Origin: an uncultured Eubacteriales bacterium
Lineage (GTDB): Bacteria; Bacillota; Clostridia; Christensenellales; UBA1242
Length of the DNA: 19,005 bases
Direction: 5' to 3'
Assembly (NCBI GenBank): GCA_948514155.1
Contig: CAOQYA010000011.1
Span: forward strand, 1-19,005
Part shown: piece after piece, positions 1-6,534 of the stretch
Position numbering within the stretch: position 1 is the stretch's first letter
Layout of the letters: each line of letters opens with the position of its first letter
Program-made: the position numbers and the translations under genes
Notes under the pieces: model-generated
Database searches by the model: none
Seen by the model: only the letters and a program-made list of their open reading frames with translations
What the model was told of the DNA's origin: nothing

Positions 1-302
1 CTTTTGAGTTCGACATCCGTCCTTCTGCGAAAATTCTCAAATTCTGCTTGGATACGACGCGCAAGTTCCAAATATTCTGCCGACTTATCGCCTTGCTCGC
101 AAGTGCAGCCCTCCGAGCATCTCTCGCCCTCGTGGCAAGCGCAATCTTCCCCGCAGGTGCAGCCGTCGTTGCAGCCGCATTCGCTTTCGCAAACACAATC
201 TTCGCCGCATGTGCGACTCTCGTCATGCTCACATGCACATTTGTGCTCTTTTTCATGCTTGCCGCAGCAGCATCCGTCTTTTCTTGTTTCTTTATCTTTC
301 AA
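1..302 (-). CDS. grpE: GrpE nucleotide exchange factor, N-terminal part, with Cys-rich extension (runs off window)
   Basis: GrpE is the nucleotide exchange factor for the chaperone DnaK in the cytoplasm. Only the first 100 codons are present. Residues 77-100 (YLELARRIQAEFENFRRRTD and on) match the start of the GrpE coiled coil, which normally reads like AEFENYRKR. Before it lies an extension of about 75 residues with 17 cysteines (11-13, 22, 24, 32, 36, 38, 42, 44, 48, 50, 54, 56, 62, 66, 68) and four histidines. The cysteines are mostly in C-x-C pairs, and the unit CGEDCxC occurs twice. The start is TTG at 302-300, 9 nt after an AAAGGAGG ribosome binding site. It overlaps the hrcA stop as TTGA, which suggests translational coupling. 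GrpE N-termini are usually acidic and disordered; a metallothionein-like one is odd. Family identity is firm; metal binding by the extension is inference. Confidence 0.9.
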   Translation of the reverse strand, partial: MKDKETRKDGCCCGKHEKEHKCACEHDESRTCGEDCVCESECGCNDGCTCGEDCACHEGERCSEGCTCEQGDKSAEYLELARRIQAEFENFRRRTDVELK

Positions 303-1294
303 GGTCCTTCTCCTCCTTTAATATTTTCAAGTTCGTCAGCAAGCAGTTTAAGTGCAGCCGACACTCCGCCATAGTCCATTCGCTGCGGTCCAATCACGCC
401 CACGCTAAGTTCCACCGAGCCCACTTTCAGCGGCAGTTTGACCACCGAAAGTTCGTCCTCATTTTCGGCCACCGAAACGATAAGTTCGTCGCCCTCTTGC
501 GCATCAAGAACTTCGATAAGTTCTTCTTCGTCCTCCAGCACCGCAAAAATATGTTTTGCCTTTTCGATTTCGCCGCTTTCGAGCAATTTAACAGCACCGC
601 TTTTTTGAATATCAAGAATTTTGCGTTTGTTAAACCTCTTCAGCCCGCTGACAAGACAATCAACGATATTTTGGAAACTTTCAATCTCTTCTGTAAGAGA
701 TCCTTCTTCGAAGGCTTCGGTCATATCAGCGATAGTTTTGCCAACAAAGCGTTTTTTGAAGAAACGCGCCGCGTCGTCACATTCGCGCTTGCTTGCCGAG
801 ATATTGAGGCGCTCATTGATGTAACCCGAGCCCGTCCCTATTAGCACCAAAACTTCTTGGCTTAATAGCGGAATAATTTGAAAGTCTTGCAGCACAAGGT
901 TTTCCACACCACTTGCCATAACAACAGTCGGATAGTTGGTTGCCTGCCCGATAGTTTTGGCAATCGAAGAAATAAGATCGGACAACGACGCTGTTTTCTG
1001 CTCGATAAGAGCGCGCACCTTTTCAAGTTCTTTGTTTGTGGCTTTAAAGTTTCCCAGCATGCTTCCAACATAATATCGATAGCCCATTGCCGTTGGCACT
1101 CTGCCACCCGATGTGTGAAGTTGCCTCAAATATCCCATTGCCTCAAGCGCATTAAGTTCGCTCCTCAGCGTTGCAGTGGAGCAATCTAAACTTGTCAAGG
1201 TCTTAAGGCTGCCACTTGTGATAGGCGAAGAGGAAGAGATGTAGTCTTCAATCGCCACCTGCAAAATCTGTTGTTTTCTTTCAGAAAGCCCCAC
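299..1294 (-). CDS. hrcA: HrcA heat-inducible transcription repressor
   Basis: HrcA represses class I heat-shock genes by binding CIRCE, and needs GroEL to stay active. The 331-residue protein has the usual family length (about 340). The N-terminal winged helix spans about residues 1-75, with typical HrcA segments such as RSELNALEAMGYLRQLHTSG and GRVPTAMGYRYYV. The rest is the GAF-like and dimerisation part (GSGYINERLNIS). The start is GTG at 1294-1292 with GGAGG 7 nt upstream. The gene overlaps grpE by 4 nt and sits downstream of a CIRCE element and a consensus promoter, so it is autoregulated. dnaK and dnaJ would be expected beyond the left edge. Confidence 0.96.
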   Translation of the reverse strand: MGLSERKQQILQVAIEDYISSSSPITSGSLKTLTSLDCSTATLRSELNALEAMGYLRQLHTSGGRVPTAMGYRYYVGSMLGNFKATNKELEKVRALIEQKTASLSDLISSIAKTIGQATNYPTVVMASGVENLVLQDFQIIPLLSQEVLVLIGTGSGYINERLNISASKRECDDAARFFKKRFVGKTIADMTEAFEEGSLTEEIESFQNIVDCLVSGLKRFNKRKILDIQKSGAVKLLESGEIEKAKHIFAVLEDEEELIEVLDAQEGDELIVSVAENEDELSVVKLPLKVGSVELSVGVIGPQRMDYGGVSAALKLLADELENIKGGEGP

Positions 1295-1310
1295 CTTTTA
1301 ACCTCCAAAC

Positions 1311-1337
1311 TTAGCACTCTCTGCTTTCAAGTGCTAG
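1311..1337 (-). promoter_or_regulatory. CIRCE operator
   Basis: On the plus strand the half-sites are TTAGCACTC (1311-1319), a 9-nt spacer and AAGTGCTAG (1329-1337). The CIRCE consensus is TTAGCACTC-N9-GAGTGCTAA, so one half is perfect and the other matches 7 of 9. It lies between the -10 box and the hrcA start, where bound HrcA would block transcription. Confidence 0.93.
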
Positions 1338-1341
1338 CACT

Positions 1342-1370
1342 ATTATATGCAAAAGAAAAAAATATGTCAA
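1342..1370 (-). promoter_or_regulatory. hrcA-grpE sigma-A promoter
   Basis: Minus strand: TTGACA at 1370-1365, a 17-nt spacer and TATAAT at 1347-1342, a full consensus match. The predicted start of transcription, near 1335, falls inside CIRCE. The strength of the promoter fits a gene held down by a repressor. Confidence 0.92.
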
Positions 1371-1390
1371 ACAAAAGTGACATATTTTTT
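1357..1390 (-). terminator. 13-bp perfect inverted repeat with T run; AT-rich terminator of the MoxR/VWA operon or operator
   Basis: Arms 1357-1369 and 1378-1390 are perfect inverted repeats (AAAAAATATGTCA and TGACATATTTTTT) around an 8-nt loop. Read on the minus strand the structure ends in a T tract, 34 nt past the stop of the VWA gene. The stem has few G/C pairs, so it is a weak intrinsic terminator at best. Its distal arm contains the hrcA -35 box. Confidence 0.55.
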
Positions 1391-1423
1391 GAAAACTTTT
1401 TGATATTTTGTCGAAAGGCTATC

Positions 1424-3040
1424 CTATCTCGAAAAAGGTTTTATTTTCGGCGCTTGAAGTTTTGCAAGAGCCTCGTCCGAAATTTCGATAACTCTGCCGC
1501 CTTTAGGATTTATCTTTCTTCCGCCAAACACCACCCAAATTGCACGGCAATTTTCCCTTGGCATAGAGGCCTTTCCGTCGGTGAAAATAATCTTATTCGC
1601 GGCGCGCGGAGAAAAATTATCAACAGCAGCGTTAAAATCGGTTCCTCCGTCTATATTAAATCTGATTTTTTCGATATCTGCCTCCGAGCGAACTTCTTGA
1701 AAATCGATAAATCGGGTGTTAAACTGCCCCACTTTGATGCGAGATACTTGCAAAATGTTTTTGCACTCTCTTAAAAAGTTCTTAAGCAGGTCTTCACTAA
1801 CAGAGCCAGACACATCTAGCATAATCTCTGTTTCAGGCTCGGCATATTTAATAAGCCTTGCATTAAGCACATTGTTTTCAAACTCGCCGTCGCGATATGA
1901 CCAATCAGCATTGATTTTCGCACTTTCGCGCAGCAGCCTTTTCCAATTGATAAGCGGCTTAGCCTTGCCAACATTGTCAAAATTTTTATATCGCGAACTT
2001 GTCCCTTTCCCGGCAAGTCCAGAACTTGATTTTTTATTGAGTTTTTCAATCATCTTTTCGAGATTTTCTTGAACTTGCTTGTCATTTTTCTCGAAAAGTT
2101 TATCTTCACCCTCACTAGCCTCTTCTTCAATCTTCTTTTGACGCTCTTCGTCCTTTTTCTTTTCCTCTTCGCTTTCTTCGCCTTGAAGTTCTTTTTCAAA
2201 GTCAGATTTAAGGCCTTTGCCTTCCTTGTAGTTTTTCACAACCTCTTCCCAAAGGTCGTGGCTATCGTGGCCTGCATTTCCGTCTTCGCTTTCTACATTA
2301 TCGCCGCCTTCCTCGTCACCCGAGCCACTTCGCGAGTCGCCACCTTGGCTTCCACCGTCAGAGTTTTCTCCGCCTTGCGAAGAATTTCCGCTTCCTTCGC
2401 CTTGGCCACTTTCAGCGCCGCTTTCTTGTGAGTCACTTTGCCCTTGGTCACTGCCGTCCGCTCCGTCTGAACTTGGACTATCTTTCTCCGAACTTTCACC
2501 CGAGCCACTCTGTCCTTGGCCTTGACCTTGGCCTTGCTCTTCTTGAGAACTCTCGCCACCTGAGGCTTGTCCCTGGCTTGAGCCTTGACCGCCTCCATTT
2601 TGTTGCTGCTGACCACTCTCGCCTTGCTCTTTTGCTTGTTGCTTCTCCTCGGCTTCTTTAACGAGTTTGTCGTAGATTGTCTCCGCCTTCTTGTTAAGCG
2701 CTTCAGGCATGTCAACACCACCCGCAGGAATTATTCCCCCATCTCTTCTCAACATTTGATTGATAACTGCATCGGTGGCGATGTTCCAAAGTTTTTTAAC
2801 TTTGCCGTCCGATCTTCTAATGTGGTCGCTGGCAATATGCAAAATCTCATGCGCAAGAACGAACTCCTGTCCAGCCTCATCAAGCGTTTCCATAAAATTA
2901 GGGTTAACAAAAATATTTTTCCCATCAGTGCAGGCCGTTGTCATTTTCTCCGTTTGAATAATGCGGCAGCCCGCCACAAGGCTTCCGAAGAAAGGATATT
3001 TCAGCAATGTTTTTCTCTTTATCTTTTCAACATCAAACAT
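1424..3040 (-). CDS. DUF2201/COG3864-type putative metallopeptidase with VWA-like domain
   Basis: Probable partner protein of the neighbouring MoxR ATPase. The 538 residues show three parts. (1) An N-terminal putative metallopeptidase domain, about 1-130, has HEILH at 64-68 inside EFVLAHEILHIASDH, followed by WNIATDAVIN (84-93), which could give a further metal ligand. (2) A linker of roughly 135 residues is rich in Gln, Ser, Gly and Glu, then highly charged. (3) A C-terminal VWA-like domain has MIDAS residues DVSGS, GGTDF and FTDG. The family is commonly encoded beside MoxR-type AAA ATPases, as here. I prefer ATG at 3040, because AAGAGG lies 7 nt upstream; GTG at 3046 is in frame but only 1 nt from that site. 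It starts 11 nt after the preceding gene and is last in its operon. Peptidase activity is not proven; the domain calls are from motifs. Confidence 0.85.
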   Translation of the reverse strand: MFDVEKIKRKTLLKYPFFGSLVAGCRIIQTEKMTTACTDGKNIFVNPNFMETLDEAGQEFVLAHEILHIASDHIRRSDGKVKKLWNIATDAVINQMLRRDGGIIPAGGVDMPEALNKKAETIYDKLVKEAEEKQQAKEQGESGQQQQNGGGQGSSQGQASGGESSQEEQGQGQGQGQSGSGESSEKDSPSSDGADGSDQGQSDSQESGAESGQGEGSGNSSQGGENSDGGSQGGDSRSGSGDEEGGDNVESEDGNAGHDSHDLWEEVVKNYKEGKGLKSDFEKELQGEESEEEKKKDEERQKKIEEEASEGEDKLFEKNDKQVQENLEKMIEKLNKKSSSGLAGKGTSSRYKNFDNVGKAKPLINWKRLLRESAKINADWSYRDGEFENNVLNARLIKYAEPETEIMLDVSGSVSEDLLKNFLRECKNILQVSRIKVGQFNTRFIDFQEVRSEADIEKIRFNIDGGTDFNAAVDNFSPRAANKIIFTDGKASMPRENCRAIWVVFGGRKINPKGGRVIEISDEALAKLQAPKIKPFSR

Positions 3041-3051
3041 ATGCACGCCTC

Positions 3052-3438
3052 TTAAATTATGCAGCCAACTTGCGCAATTTGCGGCGCAAGTTTATTAAAA
3101 TCGGAGCACAAAACAACTATGCTCACATTTGCGGGCAGTTTAAATGAGCCAATCGCCCTATTTTTTAAAATTTCTAAAAATTTAAGTTGCTCTTTTTCTG
3201 AAATCTTGGCAATATCTTCAACAACTAATATCGAGATAATTTCATCCTTATTCTTGCAAAGTTCTTGCAGCCAATCAGGCGCTTGCCACTTGCCAGAAAT
3301 ATATTGTTCGGACAGCGCTTTATCAATCTCGCAATCAGCGGCAATAAAAGTTGCGCCTTTAAAATCTTTTTTGGCCAGATTTGTGATAACAGGAGAAATG
3401 TTTGCAGCAATAGCCTCTAGTAATTCTTTGTTTTTCAT
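3052..3438 (-). CDS. Small AAA-like protein lacking the P-loop (partial paralogue of the MoxR domain)
   Basis: 128 residues; I know no named family for it. Much of it lines up by eye with residues 342-437 of the MoxR-type protein encoded just upstream. APDWLQEL matches PPAWYDEL; ILVVEDIAKIS matches the Walker B stretch ILFLDELTNAL; GSFKLPANVSIVVLCSDF matches GRFKLPSNCRIVAAGNEM. No GxxxxGK[ST] Walker A is present. The Walker B Asp-Glu is reversed to Glu-Asp, and the sensor-1 Asn is not kept, so ATP hydrolysis is unlikely. The ATG overlaps the upstream stop as ATGA, with GGGAGG 9 nt before it, so translation is coupled. Inferred role: a structural or regulatory subunit of the AAA assembly. Alternatively it is a decayed duplicate, but the intact frame and good ribosome binding site argue against this. 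Confidence 0.7.
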   Translation of the reverse strand: MKNKELLEAIAANISPVITNLAKKDFKGATFIAADCEIDKALSEQYISGKWQAPDWLQELCKNKDEIISILVVEDIAKISEKEQLKFLEILKNRAIGSFKLPANVSIVVLCSDFNKLAPQIAQVGCII

Positions 3439-5339
3439 AACGAGATTCCTCCCTTAGTTGAAGTTTCACTAGCAGCAGCACTAAGTTCAGCAATCCTCAT
3501 CGCTCTATCTTTATCGCCATGTATCCAAAGACTGTCAAACACCGCCTCTTCTTCCTCTCCAAGTTTGGAAACGAAGTTTCTAACTGTCGCAAGTTTATCG
3601 TCACTCACATTAGTGAGGCAAGTTGCAGTCAGATATCTAAGGTCTGTCTGCATTTCATCAAGGTCCTCTTGAGTGTAGTTGCCACTCAAAACATCTTCAA
3701 GCGAGATAATTTCGCTCTGGCAGAAAGCAGCAAATTCATCAGCAATATCTCCCACATGCATCCTTGCAAGATATGGATTTCTTCCCGCTTTAAGTTCGTT
3801 GGAAACTTTCTCCCACGCTCTTGGTGTTGCGGAAGGGTTTTTTGGGTCTCCGGAGAATTCAGTTCTAAGAGCGCCATCTCCATTAAAAGCAATAAACGCA
3901 TACACTGCAGGATGTATCCCGGCCTTAGCCGCCCACGGCAGCCAGTTGTCTGTAGTTGTCTGAATATTCACATGTCCAAATCTATCGAAAAGCGGCCTTA
4001 TTATATCATAAGCGGCTTCACTATCTTCCATTTCGTTTCCGGCTGCGACAATTCGGCAGTTTGAAGGAAGTTTAAATCTGCCATTCACCTTTCGGTCCTG
4101 AACAAGCGTCAACACTTCGCCTTGTATGCTTGGAAGCGCATTTGTAAGTTCGTCAAGGAAAAGAATGTGATTTTTCTCTGGCTCATTTTGGCATTTTTCC
4201 ACAAGTTCGTCATACCAAGCTGGCGGAATATCTTCAACCTTGCTGGTTGCAGGATTAAAAATTGTTTTTCCGTTCAGTCTATCCAGCGAAAAACTTGCAA
4301 GAAGCAGTGTTATGCAATCCGGGTCAACCTGCTTCACTCTTGCCGATTTTCCGTCGCCGGGCAAGCCATGCAAAAACACCGGCTCGTCGGCCGCAATAGA
4401 TGCAATAATCATTTCCTTAGGAGTTATGTCGCTGTTAAAATTAAAGTTATATGGGTTGTTAGTTGTCTTTTTCGCTTTCTTTGCAGTCTGTTTTGCGGAG
4501 TTATCACTCTTTTGTTTTCCAGACTGATTTACTAAACTGTCCCACCTTACTTCTTTAGCAAAATAGTTATTAAGATATTTATGTGCAAAAGTCTTTTTAA
4601 AGTTGCCGTTATAACTATCGCTACTATCAAACTGAATTCCCGCAAAAAGCACTCTTTCAGAGAGAATAATCTTTTCGTCCTCGTCAACAAGCCAAGTTAT
4701 CGGCTCAACTTTAACCCAATAAGTTTTTCCTGTCTGGGCTTGTTCCTTGTTGGAAAGAACTCCGGGTGCAGAGTCCAAACATTCGACCCTTACAAATTTT
4801 TCACCTCTCCACTCATATTCTATAACTGTGCGAGGGTCAAAGGCCTTGCTATATTCGTCATAACTATGAGAGTCAAAAGTATATTCATGCCCCGTCTTTT
4901 TAAGAGTTCCGTCTGTAAATTGTTTATCAAGACTTTTCCTCTCTAATTCAGTGGCTAATGTTTGTGGGTATTGCCCAATTTTAACACGAAGAATTCCGTC
5001 TGCTCCCCTCACTCCGTTCGGGAGATCTTTGATTAAAGAGAACGACGAAGCGGGCCGGAAGCCATCATTGCGTCTGCTCGGTATACTCCACGTCTTAGGG
5101 CCGTCAGAGCCCACGACACGAACATCCGTATCAGCATTCTCAGAAGCGGACCACCACCAAGAGGCATGTGCTTGACCAGTGGATGTTTCAACAATCTGGC
5201 CTGAATTAACTGCTCCGCCGAGAACAACAGCAAGGTCTGTTGTGGCGGCTTTTGTGCCATATTTTTTAAATATTTTCAGTTGGTTGCTATCCCAAATTTG
5301 TTCTTGATTTAAAAGTGTAAATGCTTTAGTTTTTGCCAT
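3435..5339 (-). CDS. DGR-diversified fusion: N-terminal variable lectin/FGE-like segment plus MoxR-like AAA+ ATPase
   Basis: 634 residues and the DGR target. Residues 59-98 are encoded by the variable repeat: they begin ASWWWSASEN and end NDGFRPAS, the Trp-rich start and GFRP ending typical of DGR C-type-lectin/FGE-like variable domains. Residues about 105-262 form a second domain I cannot name (it resembles DUF6273-like segments: YWVKVEPITWLV, ILSERVLFAG, FAHKYLNNYF). A Lys/Asn-rich linker (272-302) leads to a MoxR-like AAA+ domain: Walker A GLPGDGKS at 326-333, Walker B ILFLDE at 392-397, sensor-1 Asn 435, then ATPRAWEKVSN and a helical C-terminus. ATG at 5339 has AGAGGAG 7 nt upstream and its own promoter. 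The stop overlaps the next gene by 4 nt. The variable part is N-terminal, whereas most known DGR targets vary near the C-terminus. Target status and AAA call are firm; ligand and function are unknown. Confidence 0.93.
   Translation of the reverse strand: MAKTKAFTLLNQEQIWDSNQLKIFKKYGTKAATTDLAVVLGGAVNSGQIVETSTGQAHASWWWSASENADTDVRVVGSDGPKTWSIPSRRNDGFRPASSFSLIKDLPNGVRGADGILRVKIGQYPQTLATELERKSLDKQFTDGTLKKTGHEYTFDSHSYDEYSKAFDPRTVIEYEWRGEKFVRVECLDSAPGVLSNKEQAQTGKTYWVKVEPITWLVDEDEKIILSERVLFAGIQFDSSDSYNGNFKKTFAHKYLNNYFAKEVRWDSLVNQSGKQKSDNSAKQTAKKAKKTTNNPYNFNFNSDITPKEMIIASIAADEPVFLHGLPGDGKSARVKQVDPDCITLLLASFSLDRLNGKTIFNPATSKVEDIPPAWYDELVEKCQNEPEKNHILFLDELTNALPSIQGEVLTLVQDRKVNGRFKLPSNCRIVAAGNEMEDSEAAYDIIRPLFDRFGHVNIQTTTDNWLPWAAKAGIHPAVYAFIAFNGDGALRTEFSGDPKNPSATPRAWEKVSNELKAGRNPYLARMHVGDIADEFAAFCQSEIISLEDVLSGNYTQEDLDEMQTDLRYLTATCLTNVSDDKLATVRNFVSKLGEEEEAVFDSLWIHGDKDRAMRIAELSAAASETSTKGGISL
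5012..5039 (-). other. Two small hairpins just downstream of VR
   Basis: Coding-strand order after VR: a 5-bp stem with a 4-nt loop (arms 5035-5039 and 5026-5030, TCTTT/AAAGA), starting 7 nt from the VR end, then a 4-bp stem with a 5-nt loop (arms 5021-5024 and 5012-5015, CTCC/GGAG). In the Bordetella phage DGR a short hairpin downstream of VR promotes retrohoming. The position and 4-nt loop fit, but the stems are short. Confidence 0.4.
5046..5166 (-). repeat. DGR variable repeat (VR)
   Basis: This 121-bp stretch is collinear with the template repeat (VR coordinate + 1628 = TR coordinate). Identity stops sharply on both sides. There are 17 differences: 5066, 5067, 5074, 5077, 5079, 5083, 5086, 5091, 5092, 5098, 5099, 5126, 5127, 5128, 5132, 5134 and 5141. 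On the coding strand all but 5127 are template adenines. Changed residues relative to the template are K67E, D69A, N70D, N71T, N72D, N81P, K83T, N85S, K86I, N88S, K89R, K91N and N92D; codon 87 changes silently. The 20 bp at the coding 3' end (5046-5065) are GC-rich and identical, as expected of the initiation of mutagenic homing site. Confidence 0.96.
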
Positions 5340-5378
5340 AAGTTAACTCCTCTTTCGCAAAACATGTTTATTTTTTAA

Positions 5379-5407
5379 ATTATAACATATTGTGCACAAA
5401 ATTTCAA
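5379..5407 (-). promoter_or_regulatory. Promoter of the variable-protein/AAA-like/VWA operon
   Basis: Minus strand: TTGAAA at 5407-5402, a 17-nt spacer and TATAAT at 5384-5379, in the 77-bp gap between the RT stop and the target gene. The target operon can therefore be transcribed apart from the RT. Confidence 0.8.
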
Positions 5408-5416
5408 GATAAAAAT

Positions 5417-6442
5417 TTAAATTTCTCCGCTCTTAAGCTCATTTTTAAAACTTTCAGGCTCATTCGTGCGCTTAATGTGTCCATAAAAGGCAGTTTTGCG
5501 CATATTAACATAACTTGTGGAGACAACTTTTTTGCTATGTAGCATTTTTAAGGCTTTAAGTTTGCGCTTCATTCGAATTTTGCCCGATTGGCGAAGCCGA
5601 ACAAGAATTTTGCCCGAAGGGGTCAGTCTGTGATTAAAGCCCAAAAAGTCAATGCCCGCTTTCACCTTCCCTATCTGCGTCTTTTTGTTAAGAGAGAGTT
5701 TAAGTTTGCGGCACTCTTCTTCCACCTTCGCCAAAATCTCGCGAAGTTCTTTCTTGCTCTCTCCAATCAAAATCATGTCGTCCATATATCGCACATAGCC
5801 GCGAACACGCAACTTTTCTTTAATAAATCGGTCAACTCCGTCAAGATAATAAATGGCAAACCACTGGCTAGTTTGATTGCCAAGCGGCAGGCCGCAGTTT
5901 AGATTTGCATATTTGCCACTTTTGATAATAGACCAAATGAATTTAAGTTCTTGTTTCGAAAAGCCGGCTGCCTTCAATTTCCAAATGAGAATGTGGTGGT
6001 CAATCGAAGGAAAATAGGAGCGGATGTCGAGTTTAAGAAAGTAGAAATCGTTGTTTTTTGACTTTCTTAATTGCTGCCTCAAAAACATATGCAAGCGCTT
6101 AATTGCAAATGCCGAGCCCTTAAAATTTTGGCAGGCAACATTGTCGAGAATAAGTTTTTTTGCAAGCCGAGGCTTGATGCTGTTGTTGACAAGGCAGTCA
6201 ACGACCACCCTGTCTTTATATGCCGGGGCTTCAATCAACCTTTCTTTGGGGTCAAAGATGCGGAAGTTGTTATATTCCGAAAACTTGTATTGACCCGAAG
6301 TTATGGTTTTTATCAGTTTATATAAATTCTCGGCAAGATTAAGTTCAAATCTAATCACTTCGCCTTTGTGCTGCTTGCTTTTTCGGCAGTGCTTGTGCGA
6401 CTGATATAAATTGTCAAAAGTAAAAATTTCGTCGAGTTTCAA
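5417..6442 (-). CDS. DGR reverse transcriptase
   Basis: Group-II-intron-like reverse transcriptase that copies the TR RNA with errors at adenines, giving cDNA that replaces VR. The 341 residues match the short DGR RTs. Using TTG numbering, FLKLDIRSYFPSID is at about 135-148 with the first catalytic Asp at 139; GLPLGNQTSQWFAIYYLDG (184-202) carries the DGR-type GxxxSQ motif; VRYMDDMILIG has YMDD at 219-222; and GIDFLGF follows near 263. There is no maturase or endonuclease domain. I prefer TTG at 6442, because AAGAGG sits just upstream at useful spacing. The in-frame GTG at 6448 would lie inside that site. The gene follows the TR and spacer and precedes the target gene, a common DGR order. Confidence 0.96.
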   Translation of the reverse strand: MKLDEIFTFDNLYQSHKHCRKSKQHKGEVIRFELNLAENLYKLIKTITSGQYKFSEYNNFRIFDPKERLIEAPAYKDRVVVDCLVNNSIKPRLAKKLILDNVACQNFKGSAFAIKRLHMFLRQQLRKSKNNDFYFLKLDIRSYFPSIDHHILIWKLKAAGFSKQELKFIWSIIKSGKYANLNCGLPLGNQTSQWFAIYYLDGVDRFIKEKLRVRGYVRYMDDMILIGESKKELREILAKVEEECRKLKLSLNKKTQIGKVKAGIDFLGFNHRLTPSGKILVRLRQSGKIRMKRKLKALKMLHSKKVVSTSYVNMRKTAFYGHIKRTNEPESFKNELKSGEI

Positions 6443-6469
6443 ATTCACCTCTTGAAAAAAATATATAAT

Positions 6470-6534
6470 AAAAAAACGCCCATGTCAACATCTAAATCTC
6501 AGACGAGGTCTGGCGTTAGATGTCAGAGCGTTTT
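6470..6534 (-). terminator. Long nested hairpin with T tract between TR and RT
   Basis: Paired arms on the plus strand: 6473-6479 with 6528-6534 (AAAACGC/GCGTTTT), 6488-6495 with 6516-6523 (ACATCTAA/TTAGATGT) and 6500-6504 with 6508-6512 (CAGAC/GTCTG, 3-nt loop). Read on the minus strand the outer stem runs into seven T residues (6476-6470). This looks like an intrinsic terminator or attenuator about 30 nt before the RT start. It may set the 3' end of the TR RNA. Confidence 0.65.

Noticed and set aside
4..844. Plus-strand open frames opposite grpE and hrcA
   Set aside because: They are antisense to genes with clear family motifs, lack ribosome binding sites and give compositions typical of reverse translations of Cys- or Glu-rich genes.
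2069..2721. Open frames in other phases across the low-complexity linker of the VWA gene
   Set aside because: Repetitive Gln/Ser/Gly codons keep several frames open. Only the frame with HEILH and MIDAS motifs makes a coherent protein.
3285..3300. SGKW in the 128-residue protein as a possible Walker A remnant
   Set aside because: It lacks the GxxxxGK[ST] pattern and lies after the position where a P-loop would have to be in the alignment with the MoxR domain.
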